Assembly: GCA_045106555.1 (NCBI GenBank)
Contig: JBGCET010000004.1
Location: forward strand, 81,774-145,773
Reading direction: 5' to 3'
Length of the DNA: 64,000 bases
Source of the DNA: JANQOZ01 sp045106555
GTDB lineage: Bacteria > Pseudomonadota > Gammaproteobacteria > Xanthomonadales > SZUA-38
Shown here: piece after piece, positions 39,585 to 49,108 of the stretch
Position numbering within the stretch: the first letter of the stretch is position 1
How the letters are laid out: the number at the start of each line of letters is the position of its first letter
The notes under the pieces: generated by a model
What the model was told of the DNA's origin: nothing
The model's input: the letters and a program-made list of their open reading frames with translations, nothing else
The model's database searches: none
Position numbers and translations under genes: made by a program

Positions 39585-41420
39585 TTAAGTACCCGATGAC
39601 GCCGATGATAGTTTGTGCACCTGAGCCAGCGCCGTATTGGCCGCAGGACTGGTCGTTAGCAGCCCCTTGCGGATCTGTCCGGCGTCCAGCGGTTTATAGT
39701 AAAGAAACCCCTGATGATTAAAGCAATTGTGCTTCAGCAGAAATGCCGCCTGATCCAGGGTTTCTACGCCTTCAGCTACCACCTCCAGGCCCATACTTGA
39801 CGCCATACCCAGGGATGCTATGACGATCGTTTCATCGTCCGGGCTATTGCCTATCCCCCATACGAATGAACGATCCAATTTGAGGACAGCCACCGGAAGT
39901 TGGCGAAGATTGGCTAACGAGGAATAGCCGGTACCGAAATCATCAATCGCAAAACGCACGCCAAATTTATTGAGCTCAAGCAGCTTGCTGACCACCTCCT
40001 CCGGGTTTTCCATCACCGTGGTCTCAGTAATCTCAAGCTCAATGCACGATGGCGGGATACCAGAATCATTAATGGTTTGCTTGACACCCTCCAAGAACCA
40101 CTTGTTCTCCAAATGCCGAGGAGAGACATTTACCGCCAGGCGGAGACTGGGACGCACTTGATGCCATTGAGCCAACTGACGACAGCCCTCGGCAAGCACC
40201 CATTCCCCCAGCGTGCATATCATCTGGGTGGATTCAGCCAACGGAATAAATTCAGCGGGCGACAAAAACCCAAGATTGGGATGATTCCAGCGAATCAAGG
40301 CCTCTACGCTGTTGACCTCTCCGGTTCTTGCGTCTACCTGAGGCTGATAGTGGAGTCGCAGTTGCCCCCGAGCGATGGCTGACTGCAGGTCAGACTCAAT
40401 CGTTGCCCGCCTGGACGCCTGGGCCTGCATATTGCTGTCGAAATAGCAGTATTGATTGCGACCACGCTTTTTCGCTTCGTACATGGCCATATCGGCGGCG
40501 TCGAAGATCTGACTGGCGGGCAACCCCCCGTCACCAATGGCAATACCCACCGACCCACTCATGGTCACCAGATGGCCCTGATGCTTTACCGGCAGACTCA
40601 CTTCGCGAAGCACCTTCTCGGCGACCAGAACCACATCGCCGGGTTCATCGATCTCACTCAACAGAAGGGCAAACTCATCCCCTCCAAGGCGCGCCACCAA
40701 ATCTTCGGTGCGAGTGATTCGCGACAGGCGATGGGCAATCTGGTACAGCACTTGATCGCCGAAGCCATGACCAAGGCTGTCGTTAACTTCCTTAAAGTTA
40801 TCCAGATCAATACATAGCAAAGCAAGTTGGCGAGAATGTCTGGCCACACTGGCAATTCCCGACGCCAAAGCCTCCTGAAACATCAGCCGGTTAGCAATCC
40901 CGGTTAACGTGTCTGTCTTGGACAGGTTGTGCAGCTCTCGCACCAACCGGTGCTTTTCCAGACTGTATCGAATTGCCCGTTCCAGCAATGGCCCGTTGAT
41001 GGCGTCTTTTTCCAGGTAATCCGATACCCCGCACTCCATGGCTTTAATATCGGTACTGCGAGTACCCATCCCGGTGAGCATAATGAAGGGTATTTTCTCG
41101 ACCGTCGGGGTGCGTTCCTGCATCCACTCAAGGCCCGTTCGATGGCCCAGCCGATAATCTATGAGGCAAACATCGTGGGAGCCCTTGGCATAGGCCTCCA
41201 GCCCTTCGTCGAAACTCATCGCCCAGTCAATTTCAAACTGGGTCCCGGGCACATCGGTTAACCAATCCCGGGTCAGGATATAGTCATCCTCGCTGTCATC
41301 CACCAGCAGCACGTTGATCAAACCCTTTGCGCTGGTGTCATCATCGATCAAGCGATCAGCCGACACGGTGAATCCCAATTTCTTCCATAGATAAAGAGAT
41401 ATCGACGCCAAACCCAGCAA
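39585..41420 (-). CDS. Response regulator with GGDEF and EAL domains
   Basis: A protein of up to 611 residues. The receiver domain (about 33-150) has VLLVDDSEDD and the phospho-acceptor in VCLIDYRLGHRTG. The GGDEF domain (about 165-330) is intact (ARLGGDEFALLL), and so is the EAL domain (about 345-595, VEALIRW, AIDDFGTGYSSLANL). It can in principle both make and break c-di-GMP. The TTG at 41420 gives the longest frame; a GTG at 41366 fits the receiver domain as well and would give 593 residues. It lies 51 bp after the histidine kinase gene on the same strand, its likely partner. Confidence 0.9.
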   Translation of the reverse strand: MLGLASISLYLWKKLGFTVSADRLIDDDTSAKGLINVLLVDDSEDDYILTRDWLTDVPGTQFEIDWAMSFDEGLEAYAKGSHDVCLIDYRLGHRTGLEWMQERTPTVEKIPFIMLTGMGTRSTDIKAMECGVSDYLEKDAINGPLLERAIRYSLEKHRLVRELHNLSKTDTLTGIANRLMFQEALASGIASVARHSRQLALLCIDLDNFKEVNDSLGHGFGDQVLYQIAHRLSRITRTEDLVARLGGDEFALLLSEIDEPGDVVLVAEKVLREVSLPVKHQGHLVTMSGSVGIAIGDGGLPASQIFDAADMAMYEAKKRGRNQYCYFDSNMQAQASRRATIESDLQSAIARGQLRLHYQPQVDARTGEVNSVEALIRWNHPNLGFLSPAEFIPLAESTQMICTLGEWVLAEGCRQLAQWHQVRPSLRLAVNVSPRHLENKWFLEGVKQTINDSGIPPSCIELEITETTVMENPEEVVSKLLELNKFGVRFAIDDFGTGYSSLANLRQLPVAVLKLDRSFVWGIGNSPDDETIVIASLGMASSMGLEVVAEGVETLDQAAFLLKHNCFNHQGFLYYKPLDAGQIRKGLLTTSPAANTALAQVHKLSSASSGT

Positions 41421-41471
41421 ACTTTAGCACCTTGAGGCAAATATCCCGACGTCGCGGGCGCGCTGAAATGG

Positions 41472-42635
41472 TCATGCGGCGCACGATTGGGCAACCTGGT
41501 TGTCGGCAAGAGCACCAGACGCATCAACACTGAGCATATTGCTATCGAGTTCGACCACGAACTGAGCGCCATAACCATCACCGGGTGCGGCAAAAATCTG
41601 CCCACCATAGGACTGCGCCACTTTGCGGCACAGGGCCAAACCGATGCCGGTACCCGGGTAAGCACTTTGATGATGAAGGCGTTGAAATGGCTCAAAGATT
41701 CGCTCGGCGTATTTGGCCTCAAATCCCATCCCGTTATCAGAAAATATGAGCCTGAACCCCTCAGCCGTGATGTCCGACGACACCGAAATTACTGGCGCAA
41801 TCTCGTCTTGAGCGTATTTCAAAGCGTTGCCGATCAGATGGGAAAACAACAACCGAGCGAGGGCTGGACTGGCCACAATTGTGGGCAGTGGATCTGCCGT
41901 AACGGTTGCAGCCAAATCCTCAATCTCAGAGTGCATCTGATTGCACACCTGGGAAAACACCTGATTTAGATCAACATCCGTGAGCTCGGCGTTGGACGAC
42001 GTAACCAGTGAATACTCTCGCAAATCTACCAACAACATTTGGATTCGGTCTGCCGCCGCAATGATCCTTCGTAGGTAATCTCCGCTGCGCTTGGCAGACA
42101 AGCCGCTATCTTTTTCGATAAGCATTTCGCCAAAAGACAAAATGCTGCGCAGGGGGGCTTTTAGGTCGTGGACTGCCACAGAGACAAAATTTTCCAGTTC
42201 CCGATGACTGCAGCTAAGCGCTTCGGCTTGCTGACTCAACTGGGACTCCAGTAACACTTGGGCATCAGTACTGCTGGCCAATTGCAAGGTAAGCGCCTGA
42301 TTTTCTTCGCCCAACGTCGAGACAGTTTCATTAAAGGCCTGAGCCAGCTTTGCGGCTTCGTAGCCGCGGCCACCGCTAGCGCGGGCCTCAAGATTTCCCT
42401 CACAAAACGCTTGTCCCGCCTGATCGATTTGGTCGACCGACCGGGCAATTGGGCCACCCAACAACCAGCCCACGAACAATGCGATCGTGGCAATACCGGC
42501 ACAGGGCAACAGCATTGACCAAAGCGCCTCGGGGTCCAACCCCGTGACTAATGACAACCCAAATCCCAAAGCCACCATTGAAGTTGCCGACGTAACAAAG
42601 CCAAACGTCGCCAGTCTTAGTTGTATTTTCATCAC
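41472..42635 (-). CDS. HAMP-type sensor histidine kinase
   Basis: A 387-residue inner-membrane kinase. Two helices (about residues 8-30 and 38-60) leave almost no periplasmic loop. A HAMP linker (about 61-115) and a coiled coil come next. The HisKA site is VSVAVHDLKAPLRSIL near residue 155, and the ATPase domain has HLIGNALKYAQ, FSDNGMGF and GTGIGLALCRKV. The HDLKAP phospho-site is the bacteriophytochrome-like subtype. The most likely target is the REC-GGDEF-EAL protein encoded next, 51 bp downstream. It follows the Rieske oxygenase gene by 32 bp on the same strand. Confidence 0.9.
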   Translation of the reverse strand: MMKIQLRLATFGFVTSATSMVALGFGLSLVTGLDPEALWSMLLPCAGIATIALFVGWLLGGPIARSVDQIDQAGQAFCEGNLEARASGGRGYEAAKLAQAFNETVSTLGEENQALTLQLASSTDAQVLLESQLSQQAEALSCSHRELENFVSVAVHDLKAPLRSILSFGEMLIEKDSGLSAKRSGDYLRRIIAAADRIQMLLVDLREYSLVTSSNAELTDVDLNQVFSQVCNQMHSEIEDLAATVTADPLPTIVASPALARLLFSHLIGNALKYAQDEIAPVISVSSDITAEGFRLIFSDNGMGFEAKYAERIFEPFQRLHHQSAYPGTGIGLALCRKVAQSYGGQIFAAPGDGYGAQFVVELDSNMLSVDASGALADNQVAQSCAA

Positions 42636-42667
42636 CCGATCATCGGCAGATGACCCGGTTTCTTAAC

Positions 42668-43825
42668 TCAGGTCAGCTGATCGGAAAATCCGTCAATCAG
42701 TGGGCTCAACCACTGGGCATACCATCGATCAAAATCGTGCACGCAACGTTCCGATGGGTGGTAGAAGCCGCCCCGATGGACACCCGTACCTTGGCCAACT
42801 TGGGCCTCCTCGCACAGACGCCAATCCTGTTGATTGGTCACGTGCCAGAAATCTACCGCGTCGTCATATTTAAAACCTTCTGCGGCAATTTGTTGGGGGG
42901 CAAATAACCAATGGGTTTGGACAGCGGTGCGAGCCGGACTGACCGGTAACAACAGATGAATCATCAGGTAGTCGGGAACAAAGCTCAGAAACAGGTTGGG
43001 AAACACGTGGAAGTAATGCACCAGGTGTTCGTCGGACGAGGCCCACCCGGGCAGTTTCTGGCGCTGGGTTACTCCCGTTGCACTCATGGTGTTATACCCC
43101 TCGCGCAAAGTCATGGGTCCGCCAGTGTATTGATCGGTTCGATGCTGGCCCTCAATATCCGATGCGGGCCGAGTAATTTGATGGAGCTGCGGATGACCTG
43201 CCGGACAGTGGTAGCACTCGTTGTAGTTGTCTCCTAACAGTTTCCAGTTGGCCGCCACCTCGTAATGATGAGACGCAACCACCTGCAGGTTTGAAAGGTC
43301 GGAAATTGGCAGTGGGAAGTCGGTCAGCAGCGTGCCAGACAACAGACTGCCAAGACAAATAAATAGAAAGCCTTGCCAAAGCTGACTGTTAACCTTCAGC
43401 AGGCCTTGATCGGCCGCGCAAAACCCCTTCACATCCTGCATGCCAGGTGCAGCTTTGAGTTTGCCGTCCAGGGTATAAGACCACCCGTGATAAGGGCAGA
43501 CAAGTAATGCGCTGCGTTGTTGAGATTGCCTGACCAGGCGCGTGCCGCGATGGCGACAAACGTTATGAAAACATTGAAGCAAGCCGCTGCTGTTACGGGA
43601 TATCAGCAGTGCGTGCTGACCCACTGTGAGCTGAACAACACTGTCGTTTTCAAACTGACTTTGATGCCCCACGCAAACCCACTGCTGGCCAAAGAGCGCC
43701 TGCATTTCAGCCTCGAACACCTGCGGGCAGGTGTAAACCCAGCACGGCAACGTACGCGCCTTGGAAAAGGATGTTTGGGTCAGCTCAAGTTCGCGGCGCT
43801 GCTGCTGCGTGATCATCGATGCCAT
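42668..43825 (-). CDS. Rieske non-haem iron oxygenase, alpha subunit
   Basis: A 385-residue oxygenase of the carnitine/glycine-betaine/choline monooxygenase type. The Rieske motif is CRHRG...CPYHGW (C-x-H-x17-C-x2-H). The mononuclear iron site is DNYNECYHCPAGHP, with Glu in place of the usual bridging Asp, as in CntA-like enzymes. The start is the ATG at 43825 (MASMITQQQRREL). The frame runs 206 codons further upstream, but that part overlaps the MFS gene in another frame and is not coding. No reductase or ferredoxin partner is adjacent. The MFS transporter gene lies 11 bp upstream on the same strand and may import the substrate, perhaps a quaternary amine; this is inference. Confidence 0.85.
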   Translation of the reverse strand: MASMITQQQRRELELTQTSFSKARTLPCWVYTCPQVFEAEMQALFGQQWVCVGHQSQFENDSVVQLTVGQHALLISRNSSGLLQCFHNVCRHRGTRLVRQSQQRSALLVCPYHGWSYTLDGKLKAAPGMQDVKGFCAADQGLLKVNSQLWQGFLFICLGSLLSGTLLTDFPLPISDLSNLQVVASHHYEVAANWKLLGDNYNECYHCPAGHPQLHQITRPASDIEGQHRTDQYTGGPMTLREGYNTMSATGVTQRQKLPGWASSDEHLVHYFHVFPNLFLSFVPDYLMIHLLLPVSPARTAVQTHWLFAPQQIAAEGFKYDDAVDFWHVTNQQDWRLCEEAQVGQGTGVHRGGFYHPSERCVHDFDRWYAQWLSPLIDGFSDQLT

Positions 43826-43836
43826 TCCATTGCCGG

Positions 43837-45144
43837 TCAGGTGCTGGAACGAAATTCCCGCTTCATGTAAACGCTGCCGATAAAATACGCCAGCGCCGAC
43901 AGCGCACTGCAACCGCAGCAGATAACCAGCAACGACACCCGTAACCCGTCGTCCCCATACTCGCCCTGCATTCGGTCGCTGACGTAACCAATCAGCGGCG
44001 GACCCAGACCGCCACCAATCACATTGGTTACCAGCAGCAATACGGCACTGGCGGTCGCCCGCATGGTGGTTGGCACCAGGCCCTGAATCCCCGCAAAGGT
44101 GGCTGGCCCCTGCATCACGCTGATCATGAAAGCTGGAAACAGCAGCCCCAGAGCCATCCACGGGCTTTGGGTCATAAACACACCAGCAAAAATTGGAATA
44201 GACACGGCAATTGCCAGCCCTGGAATCAAGGCATACCAGCGTACATGGCGGGTGACCAGTCTGTCGGTAATCCAACCACTGGCTAGCATGCCAAAAATCT
44301 GTGACACACCCAAAACAATGGCTAGCCAAAACCCGGCCTGAGTAAGGGTCATATCGAAAGAGCGAGTGAAATACGAGGGCAACCAGCCCACCGCGCCGAG
44401 CCACACAATAGTGTAAAGCCCTGTTCCCACCGAAAACATCCAAAATGCCCTGGACGCGGCCAGAGTCCGCATGGAATCTTTGAACCCCAGCTGGGCCTGA
44501 TCAGAGTTAGGATTGGGGTTGGATTTGGCCTCCGATGCGCCGCGCGTCGGCTCATGAAGAAATTTCAAAACCAGCAGCGAAAGCAATATCCCTGGCACGC
44601 CCACAACAAACAGGGCATGACGCCAACTGTAATTTTCTGCCAGCCAGCTGCCCACAATAAAACCTATCAAGATACCTACCGGCGCGCCGAGGCTATAGAT
44701 AGCAATACCCTTTGCTCGCTTGCTGACGGGGTAATAGTCGCTAATTAATGAATGTGATGGCGGCGTTGCTCCCGCCTCACCCACACCCACCAGCACTCGG
44801 GCAAGCGCCAGCTGGACAAAGGTTTGCGCCGTCCCACAAACAGCCGTCATCAAACTCCAGACTGCCAGCGCTGCGGAAATGATCTTGCGTCGAGAAAAGC
44901 GATCAGCCAAGCGCGCGATGGGAACGCCAAGAGTTGCGTAAAACAACGTGAATGCCGTGCCGGATATGATCCCCAGCTGAGCATCACTTAAGTTCAGGTC
45001 GGCCTTTATGGATGGCAATAGCACCGCCAACATGTAGCGGTCCATATAGTTGAAAAACGACACCAGGAACAATAGGCCCATGGACCACTTTAGGGTGGTA
45101 ACGGCAGTTGAAGGCGGAGATACGGGGTTCGTTGACTGGGTCAC
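43837..45144 (-). CDS. Spinster-type MFS transporter
   Basis: A 435-residue major facilitator with twelve predicted helices. MSMGLL-type first helix SFFNYMDRYMLAVLLPSIKA and the later LADRFSRRKII loop are typical of the spinster-like group, as are GEAGATPPSHSLISDYYP and GAPVGILIGFIVGSW. The start is not certain: GTG at 45144 gives a short N-terminus, and GTG at 45204 would add 20 residues; neither has a good ribosome site. The Rieske oxygenase gene follows 11 bp downstream, so transporter and oxygenase are probably one operon. It is divergent from the PP2C phosphatase gene. Confidence 0.88.
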   Translation of the reverse strand: MTQSTNPVSPPSTAVTTLKWSMGLLFLVSFFNYMDRYMLAVLLPSIKADLNLSDAQLGIISGTAFTLFYATLGVPIARLADRFSRRKIISAALAVWSLMTAVCGTAQTFVQLALARVLVGVGEAGATPPSHSLISDYYPVSKRAKGIAIYSLGAPVGILIGFIVGSWLAENYSWRHALFVVGVPGILLSLLVLKFLHEPTRGASEAKSNPNPNSDQAQLGFKDSMRTLAASRAFWMFSVGTGLYTIVWLGAVGWLPSYFTRSFDMTLTQAGFWLAIVLGVSQIFGMLASGWITDRLVTRHVRWYALIPGLAIAVSIPIFAGVFMTQSPWMALGLLFPAFMISVMQGPATFAGIQGLVPTTMRATASAVLLLVTNVIGGGLGPPLIGYVSDRMQGEYGDDGLRVSLLVICCGCSALSALAYFIGSVYMKREFRSST

Positions 45145-45341
45145 TGGCGATCCGTTTGCAGCGGTTGAGTAAGGATGGCAGGGCGCTTGATACCACCCCG
45201 GCACTGTACTGTATTTTCCCGACCCACGGGAAATTCCTGGAAGCGGGGCAGATTCCTTGAAGATACCTGCAACAGAACGAGAACTGCTTTGCCGTAACTG
45301 GTATCCTCATCGACCGATTTGCGGAAAACTGCCGGACGGCC

Positions 45342-46085
45342 ATGCCCACCCACTGCGATTTTTTTGGCGCCACCCATCAGGGCCAGAAACGATCTGTCAA
45401 TCAGGATCGTATTTTGGTCCGCCAGGCAGAGTCCAGCGATGCTGCCCTGCTGGCGGTCGCCGACGGCATGGGCGGAGAAGCGGCTGGCGACCGGGCTGCT
45501 GAGCTGGTGGTCGGTGCCATCGCCAACGCGCTGGGCGAAGGCCTAAAACCTAACCACTACTTCAATCAGTTGGATGCCATGGTAGAAGCATCCCACGAAG
45601 CCGTTCGCGCCGCGGTCAGCGAACAGCCCGAACTCACCAGTATGGGTACCACCCTCACAATGGCCTGCTGCGACTGGCCGCGCCTGTTTGTGGTGCATGT
45701 TGGGGATAGCCGCTGCTACCGGCTCCACAAGGGCGAATTGACCCGGCTAACCAACGATCACACCGTCGCGCAACGATTTGTCGACGAAGGTGTGATGTCT
45801 GAGGACGAGGCGGAAAAATCGCCCATGGCGCATCAATTGTGGAACGTGATCACCAGCAGCCGAGAAATTCGGCCGGAACGCGTGGAAAACCAGTTAACCG
45901 CTGGAGACGCCATCATTTTATGCAGCGATGGCCTAACTAAACACGTTTCGGACCAAGCCATCGCCGCCACCATAGAAAAGGCGGACAGCGCCAAAGCGGC
46001 ATGTCGAGAGCTAATCGCTCAGGCCAACAGCGATGGTGGTACAGACAATATTTCAGTAATTGTTGGACTTTTTACCGATTCTTGA
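45342..46085 (+). CDS. PP2C-type protein serine/threonine phosphatase
   Basis: A 247-residue metal-dependent phosphatase, cytosolic. All the PPM signatures are present: RSVNQDRIL, AVADGMGGEAAGD, SMGTTLTMA, VVHVGDSRCYRL, CSDGL and GGTDNISVIV. The last aspartate pair is complete, so it should be active. It could oppose a Ser/Thr kinase such as the one at 52059-54497, but they are 6 kb apart. ATG at 45342 begins the protein; no strong ribosome site is seen. It is divergent from the MFS gene. Confidence 0.9.
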   Translation: MPTHCDFFGATHQGQKRSVNQDRILVRQAESSDAALLAVADGMGGEAAGDRAAELVVGAIANALGEGLKPNHYFNQLDAMVEASHEAVRAAVSEQPELTSMGTTLTMACCDWPRLFVVHVGDSRCYRLHKGELTRLTNDHTVAQRFVDEGVMSEDEAEKSPMAHQLWNVITSSREIRPERVENQLTAGDAIILCSDGLTKHVSDQAIAATIEKADSAKAACRELIAQANSDGGTDNISVIVGLFTDS

Positions 46086-46213
46086 GGTCCTACCTCTGAA
46101 TATACGATTTTCTCGTGGCCAATCTACGTAAACAACAGTGGCTTGATCACGATTTTTTCACCGAAATTTGGTACTTTATGTCCACTATTTTCGGCACTAC
46201 TGAGACTTTACTA

Positions 46214-46537
46214 ATGAAAAAACTGATATTGGTCGCTGCTGTTCTTCTAAGTTCTAACGCTATGGCTGAAGGTGATGCGGAAAAGGGCAAAGCCCTGTTT
46301 GCCACTTGTGTAGCGTGCCACGGAGCTGACGCCAAGGGCCAGGAAGTGCTCAACGCGCCGAACCTCACCGGTCTACAGGAGTGGTACTTCGTGCGTCAGA
46401 TCAGCAACTTCAAAGCAGGCATCCGCGGGTCTGACCCCAAAGATATCTATGGCGCCCAAATGCGGCCCATGTCCATGACGCTGGCCGACGACCAGGCCGC
46501 CAAGGACGTTCACGCCTACATTCAAACGCTCAAGTAA
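46214..46537 (+). CDS. Small periplasmic class I cytochrome c
   Basis: A 107-residue protein with a signal peptide (MKKLILVAAVLLSSNAMA) and one haem site CVACH at mature position 16. The sixth ligand is probably the Met in QMRPMSMTLAD. It resembles the cytochrome c5/c4-half group that carries electrons to an oxidase or to a dehydrogenase. A possible source is the PQQ dehydrogenase encoded 40 kb to the left, but nothing ties them together. The start at 46214 gives a normal signal peptide; 33 upstream codons are open but unlikely. A strong terminator follows at 46568-46600. Confidence 0.9.
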   Translation: MKKLILVAAVLLSSNAMAEGDAEKGKALFATCVACHGADAKGQEVLNAPNLTGLQEWYFVRQISNFKAGIRGSDPKDIYGAQMRPMSMTLADDQAAKDVHAYIQTLK

Positions 46538-46567
46538 GCAGCTGCGACACCCTCGTGGCTCATCCAA

Positions 46568-46600
46568 CGGCCGCTGTCATTCGCAGCGGCCGTTTTTTTT
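46568..46600 (+). terminator. Intrinsic terminator after the cytochrome c gene
   Basis: CGGCCGCTG (46568-46576) pairs with CAGCGGCCG (46584-46592) around a 7-base loop, followed by eight T (46593-46600). Confidence 0.9.
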
Positions 46601-46705
46601 AACGATACATCCATTCCTGCTTTCGCCTTTCGGCATGACAACTGACGTGGAAACAGGGTCCACCCTGAACCGTTGATTTCGCGTTGCTGTCCTTGGGAGT
46701 TTTCC

Positions 46706-48982
46706 ATGAACTACTTGCGTGTTGTGCCTTTTGCCATCGCAGCCACTATCTTGATGATGACTATGCCTGTATCTGCTGAAACACTCACCGTTGAACGCCT
46801 GTTTGCCAGCCCTGATTTGTCCGGCAGTGCGCCGGTCGCTCTTAAATTTTCTCCTGATGGGTCAAGAGTCAGCTATCTCAAAGGCAAACCCAGCAATTTA
46901 CGCCAGCAGGATTTGTGGGAATACCATCTGACCGACAATACCCACCGCATGCTCGTAGATTCCGAGAGCCTGTTGCCCAACGGCGAGGTGCTGGACGAGG
47001 TGGAGAAAGCCCGACGAGAGCGGATGCGCATCGGCGGCACCGGCATTGTTGAGTACCTGTGGTCACCGGACGGACGCCAGCTGCTGTTTCCCCTGGGTGG
47101 CGACCTGCATCTTTATTCGCTGGACACCTCTACCCCCCGTCAGCTAACCCACAGTGCGGCGTTTGAGACTGACCCAAAGGTGTCTCCCAAAGGAGGCTTT
47201 GTATCGTTTGTGAGGGATCAAAACCTGTGGGTTGTGGGTACCGATGGACAAAACTCAAGGCAGCTTACTAAGGACGGCAAAGGCCCCATTCGTAACGCCA
47301 TGGCTGAATTCATTGCCATGGAAGAAATGGACCGGGACACCGGTTATTGGTGGTCACCGGACGACCGTTTCATTGCCTTCACGCAAGTGGATGAGTCCAG
47401 CGTTGAACTGGCCACCCGCTATCAGATTTTCGACGACACTTTTCGCCTGACCAAAGAGCGTTATCCATTCACCGGAGAATCCAACGTTCGAATTCGACTG
47501 GGCGTCATTGAGGTGTCCAGCGGAGAAATTAACTGGATAGACCTTGGGGATGAGTCAGACATCTATCTCGCCAGAGTCAACTGGTCGCCCAGCGGACGAC
47601 TAATGGTGCAGCGCCAAAGTCGAGATCAGAAAACCCTGGATCTGTTGGAGGCAAACCCAGCGGACGGCAGCACACGAACTGTCTTGACCGAGCGATCAGA
47701 GGTTTGGCTCAATCTTCACCACAACCTCAAGTTCCTGACCCAATCGCCAGACCAGTTCCTGTGGACGTCGGAGCGCAGCGGCTTTGCCCATATCTATCGC
47801 TACGACCTGTCCGGGGAAATGCGCGGACAACTCACCGATGGCCAATGGGCGGTGTCGGAGATCAAATCCGTGGATGAAGGCCGCGGATTGGTGATGTTTG
47901 ACGGTTTTGCCGACAGCGTACTGGAAAAACACCTCTATGCAGCTCCGCTGGATCCTGTCTCAGGTGGCCAGGCGATGCCGAAAATTCGCCGGATTACTGA
48001 GCGGTCCGGCTGGCACGATACCGAGGTGGCACTCAGCAGGACCGGCAGCGTCGAAGGCTTCATCGACAGCTTTTCCTCCGACAATCAGCCACCTCAGGTC
48101 AGCGTCCACACGCCCGATGGCCAGCGCATCACCTGGCTCGCGGAAAACACGCTGAATGCTGACCACCCTTATGGCCCTTTCGCCAATGCTCACGCAAAAA
48201 CCGAGTACGGCACCTTAACCGCGGAGGATGGCCAGACCCTCAACTACTCGCTGATCAAACCCGTGGATTTTGACCCAAAGAAAACCTACCCAGCCATCGT
48301 CTACGTGTATGGCGGGCCCCACGCCCAGGTGGTTTCCAACAGTTGGGGCCGCTCGGAGGTATTCCATCAATATCTGCAGCAGCAGGGCTTTGTTGTCTTC
48401 AGCCTGGACAATCGAGGCAGCGCAAACCGCGGCACGGCATTTGAGTTTCCGATCTACGAAAAGATGTCTCGAATCGAAGTGCAGGATCAAAAGGCTGGCA
48501 CGCAGTATTTGAAGAGCCTCAGTTTTGTTGATCCAAACCGGGTAGGCATTTACGGCTGGTCATATGGCGGCTACATGACGTTAATGGCGTTGATGCAGGA
48601 GCCAGGTATTTGGGCTGCCGGCATATCTGGCGCCCCGGTGACCGATTGGGCCTTATACGATACCCACTACACCGAGCGGTACATGAATACCCCAGCCAAA
48701 AATGCCGACGGATATGAAACGTCCAACGTGTTGACCTATGTAGAGCAATTAGCGGATCCACTGCTGTTAATTCACGGCATGGCCGACGATAACGTGTTGC
48801 TGAATCACTCAACCGCCCTGCTGCGCTCACTGCAACAATCGGGTAAACAGTTTGAAACCATGCTGTATCCCAACGAGACCCACGGTTTCAAAGATCCGGC
48901 AATTAACACCCATCGCACTAAGCTGATGATGTCGTTTTTTCAACGCCACCTGGGCTCAACGGCCACCAAGCCCACAGGCTGA
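46706..48982 (+). CDS. S9 family dipeptidyl peptidase IV-like protein
   Basis: A 758-residue exported serine peptidase. Residues 1-23 are a signal peptide (ILMMTMPVSA at its end). The N-terminal beta-propeller (about 30-480) shows repeated SPDGSRVSYL, WSPDGRQLLFPLG and WSPDDRFIAFTQ blades; the EFIAMEEMDR segment contains the double Glu that binds the substrate amino end. The alpha/beta-hydrolase domain (about 500-755) has the nucleophile in YGWSYGGYMTLM, the Asp in GMADDNVL and the His in NETHGF. The start at 46706 has GGGAG six bases upstream. It should remove Xaa-Pro dipeptides from peptides in the periplasm. Confidence 0.92.
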   Translation: MNYLRVVPFAIAATILMMTMPVSAETLTVERLFASPDLSGSAPVALKFSPDGSRVSYLKGKPSNLRQQDLWEYHLTDNTHRMLVDSESLLPNGEVLDEVEKARRERMRIGGTGIVEYLWSPDGRQLLFPLGGDLHLYSLDTSTPRQLTHSAAFETDPKVSPKGGFVSFVRDQNLWVVGTDGQNSRQLTKDGKGPIRNAMAEFIAMEEMDRDTGYWWSPDDRFIAFTQVDESSVELATRYQIFDDTFRLTKERYPFTGESNVRIRLGVIEVSSGEINWIDLGDESDIYLARVNWSPSGRLMVQRQSRDQKTLDLLEANPADGSTRTVLTERSEVWLNLHHNLKFLTQSPDQFLWTSERSGFAHIYRYDLSGEMRGQLTDGQWAVSEIKSVDEGRGLVMFDGFADSVLEKHLYAAPLDPVSGGQAMPKIRRITERSGWHDTEVALSRTGSVEGFIDSFSSDNQPPQVSVHTPDGQRITWLAENTLNADHPYGPFANAHAKTEYGTLTAEDGQTLNYSLIKPVDFDPKKTYPAIVYVYGGPHAQVVSNSWGRSEVFHQYLQQQGFVVFSLDNRGSANRGTAFEFPIYEKMSRIEVQDQKAGTQYLKSLSFVDPNRVGIYGWSYGGYMTLMALMQEPGIWAAGISGAPVTDWALYDTHYTERYMNTPAKNADGYETSNVLTYVEQLADPLLLIHGMADDNVLLNHSTALLRSLQQSGKQFETMLYPNETHGFKDPAINTHRTKLMMSFFQRHLGSTATKPTG

Positions 48983-49108
48983 ATCAGTGCTGCATCAATC
49001 AGGCCGAAAACGAACAACCTGATCAATCACTGGCCGCCATGAGCGCCCGCTGCCCCTGTTGTAAGCCTTCTGACGAATTACAATGAGGGCAGCGAACAAG
49101 GGGTAACC

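Noticed and set aside
43826..44443. A 206-codon in-frame extension upstream of the Rieske oxygenase.
   Set aside because: It overlaps the MFS gene in another frame, has no oxygenase-like sequence, and the ATG at 43825 gives the normal family N-terminus.
46115..46213. A longer N-terminus for the cytochrome c.
   Set aside because: The ATG at 46214 starts a standard signal peptide; the upstream codons would put it 33 residues inside.
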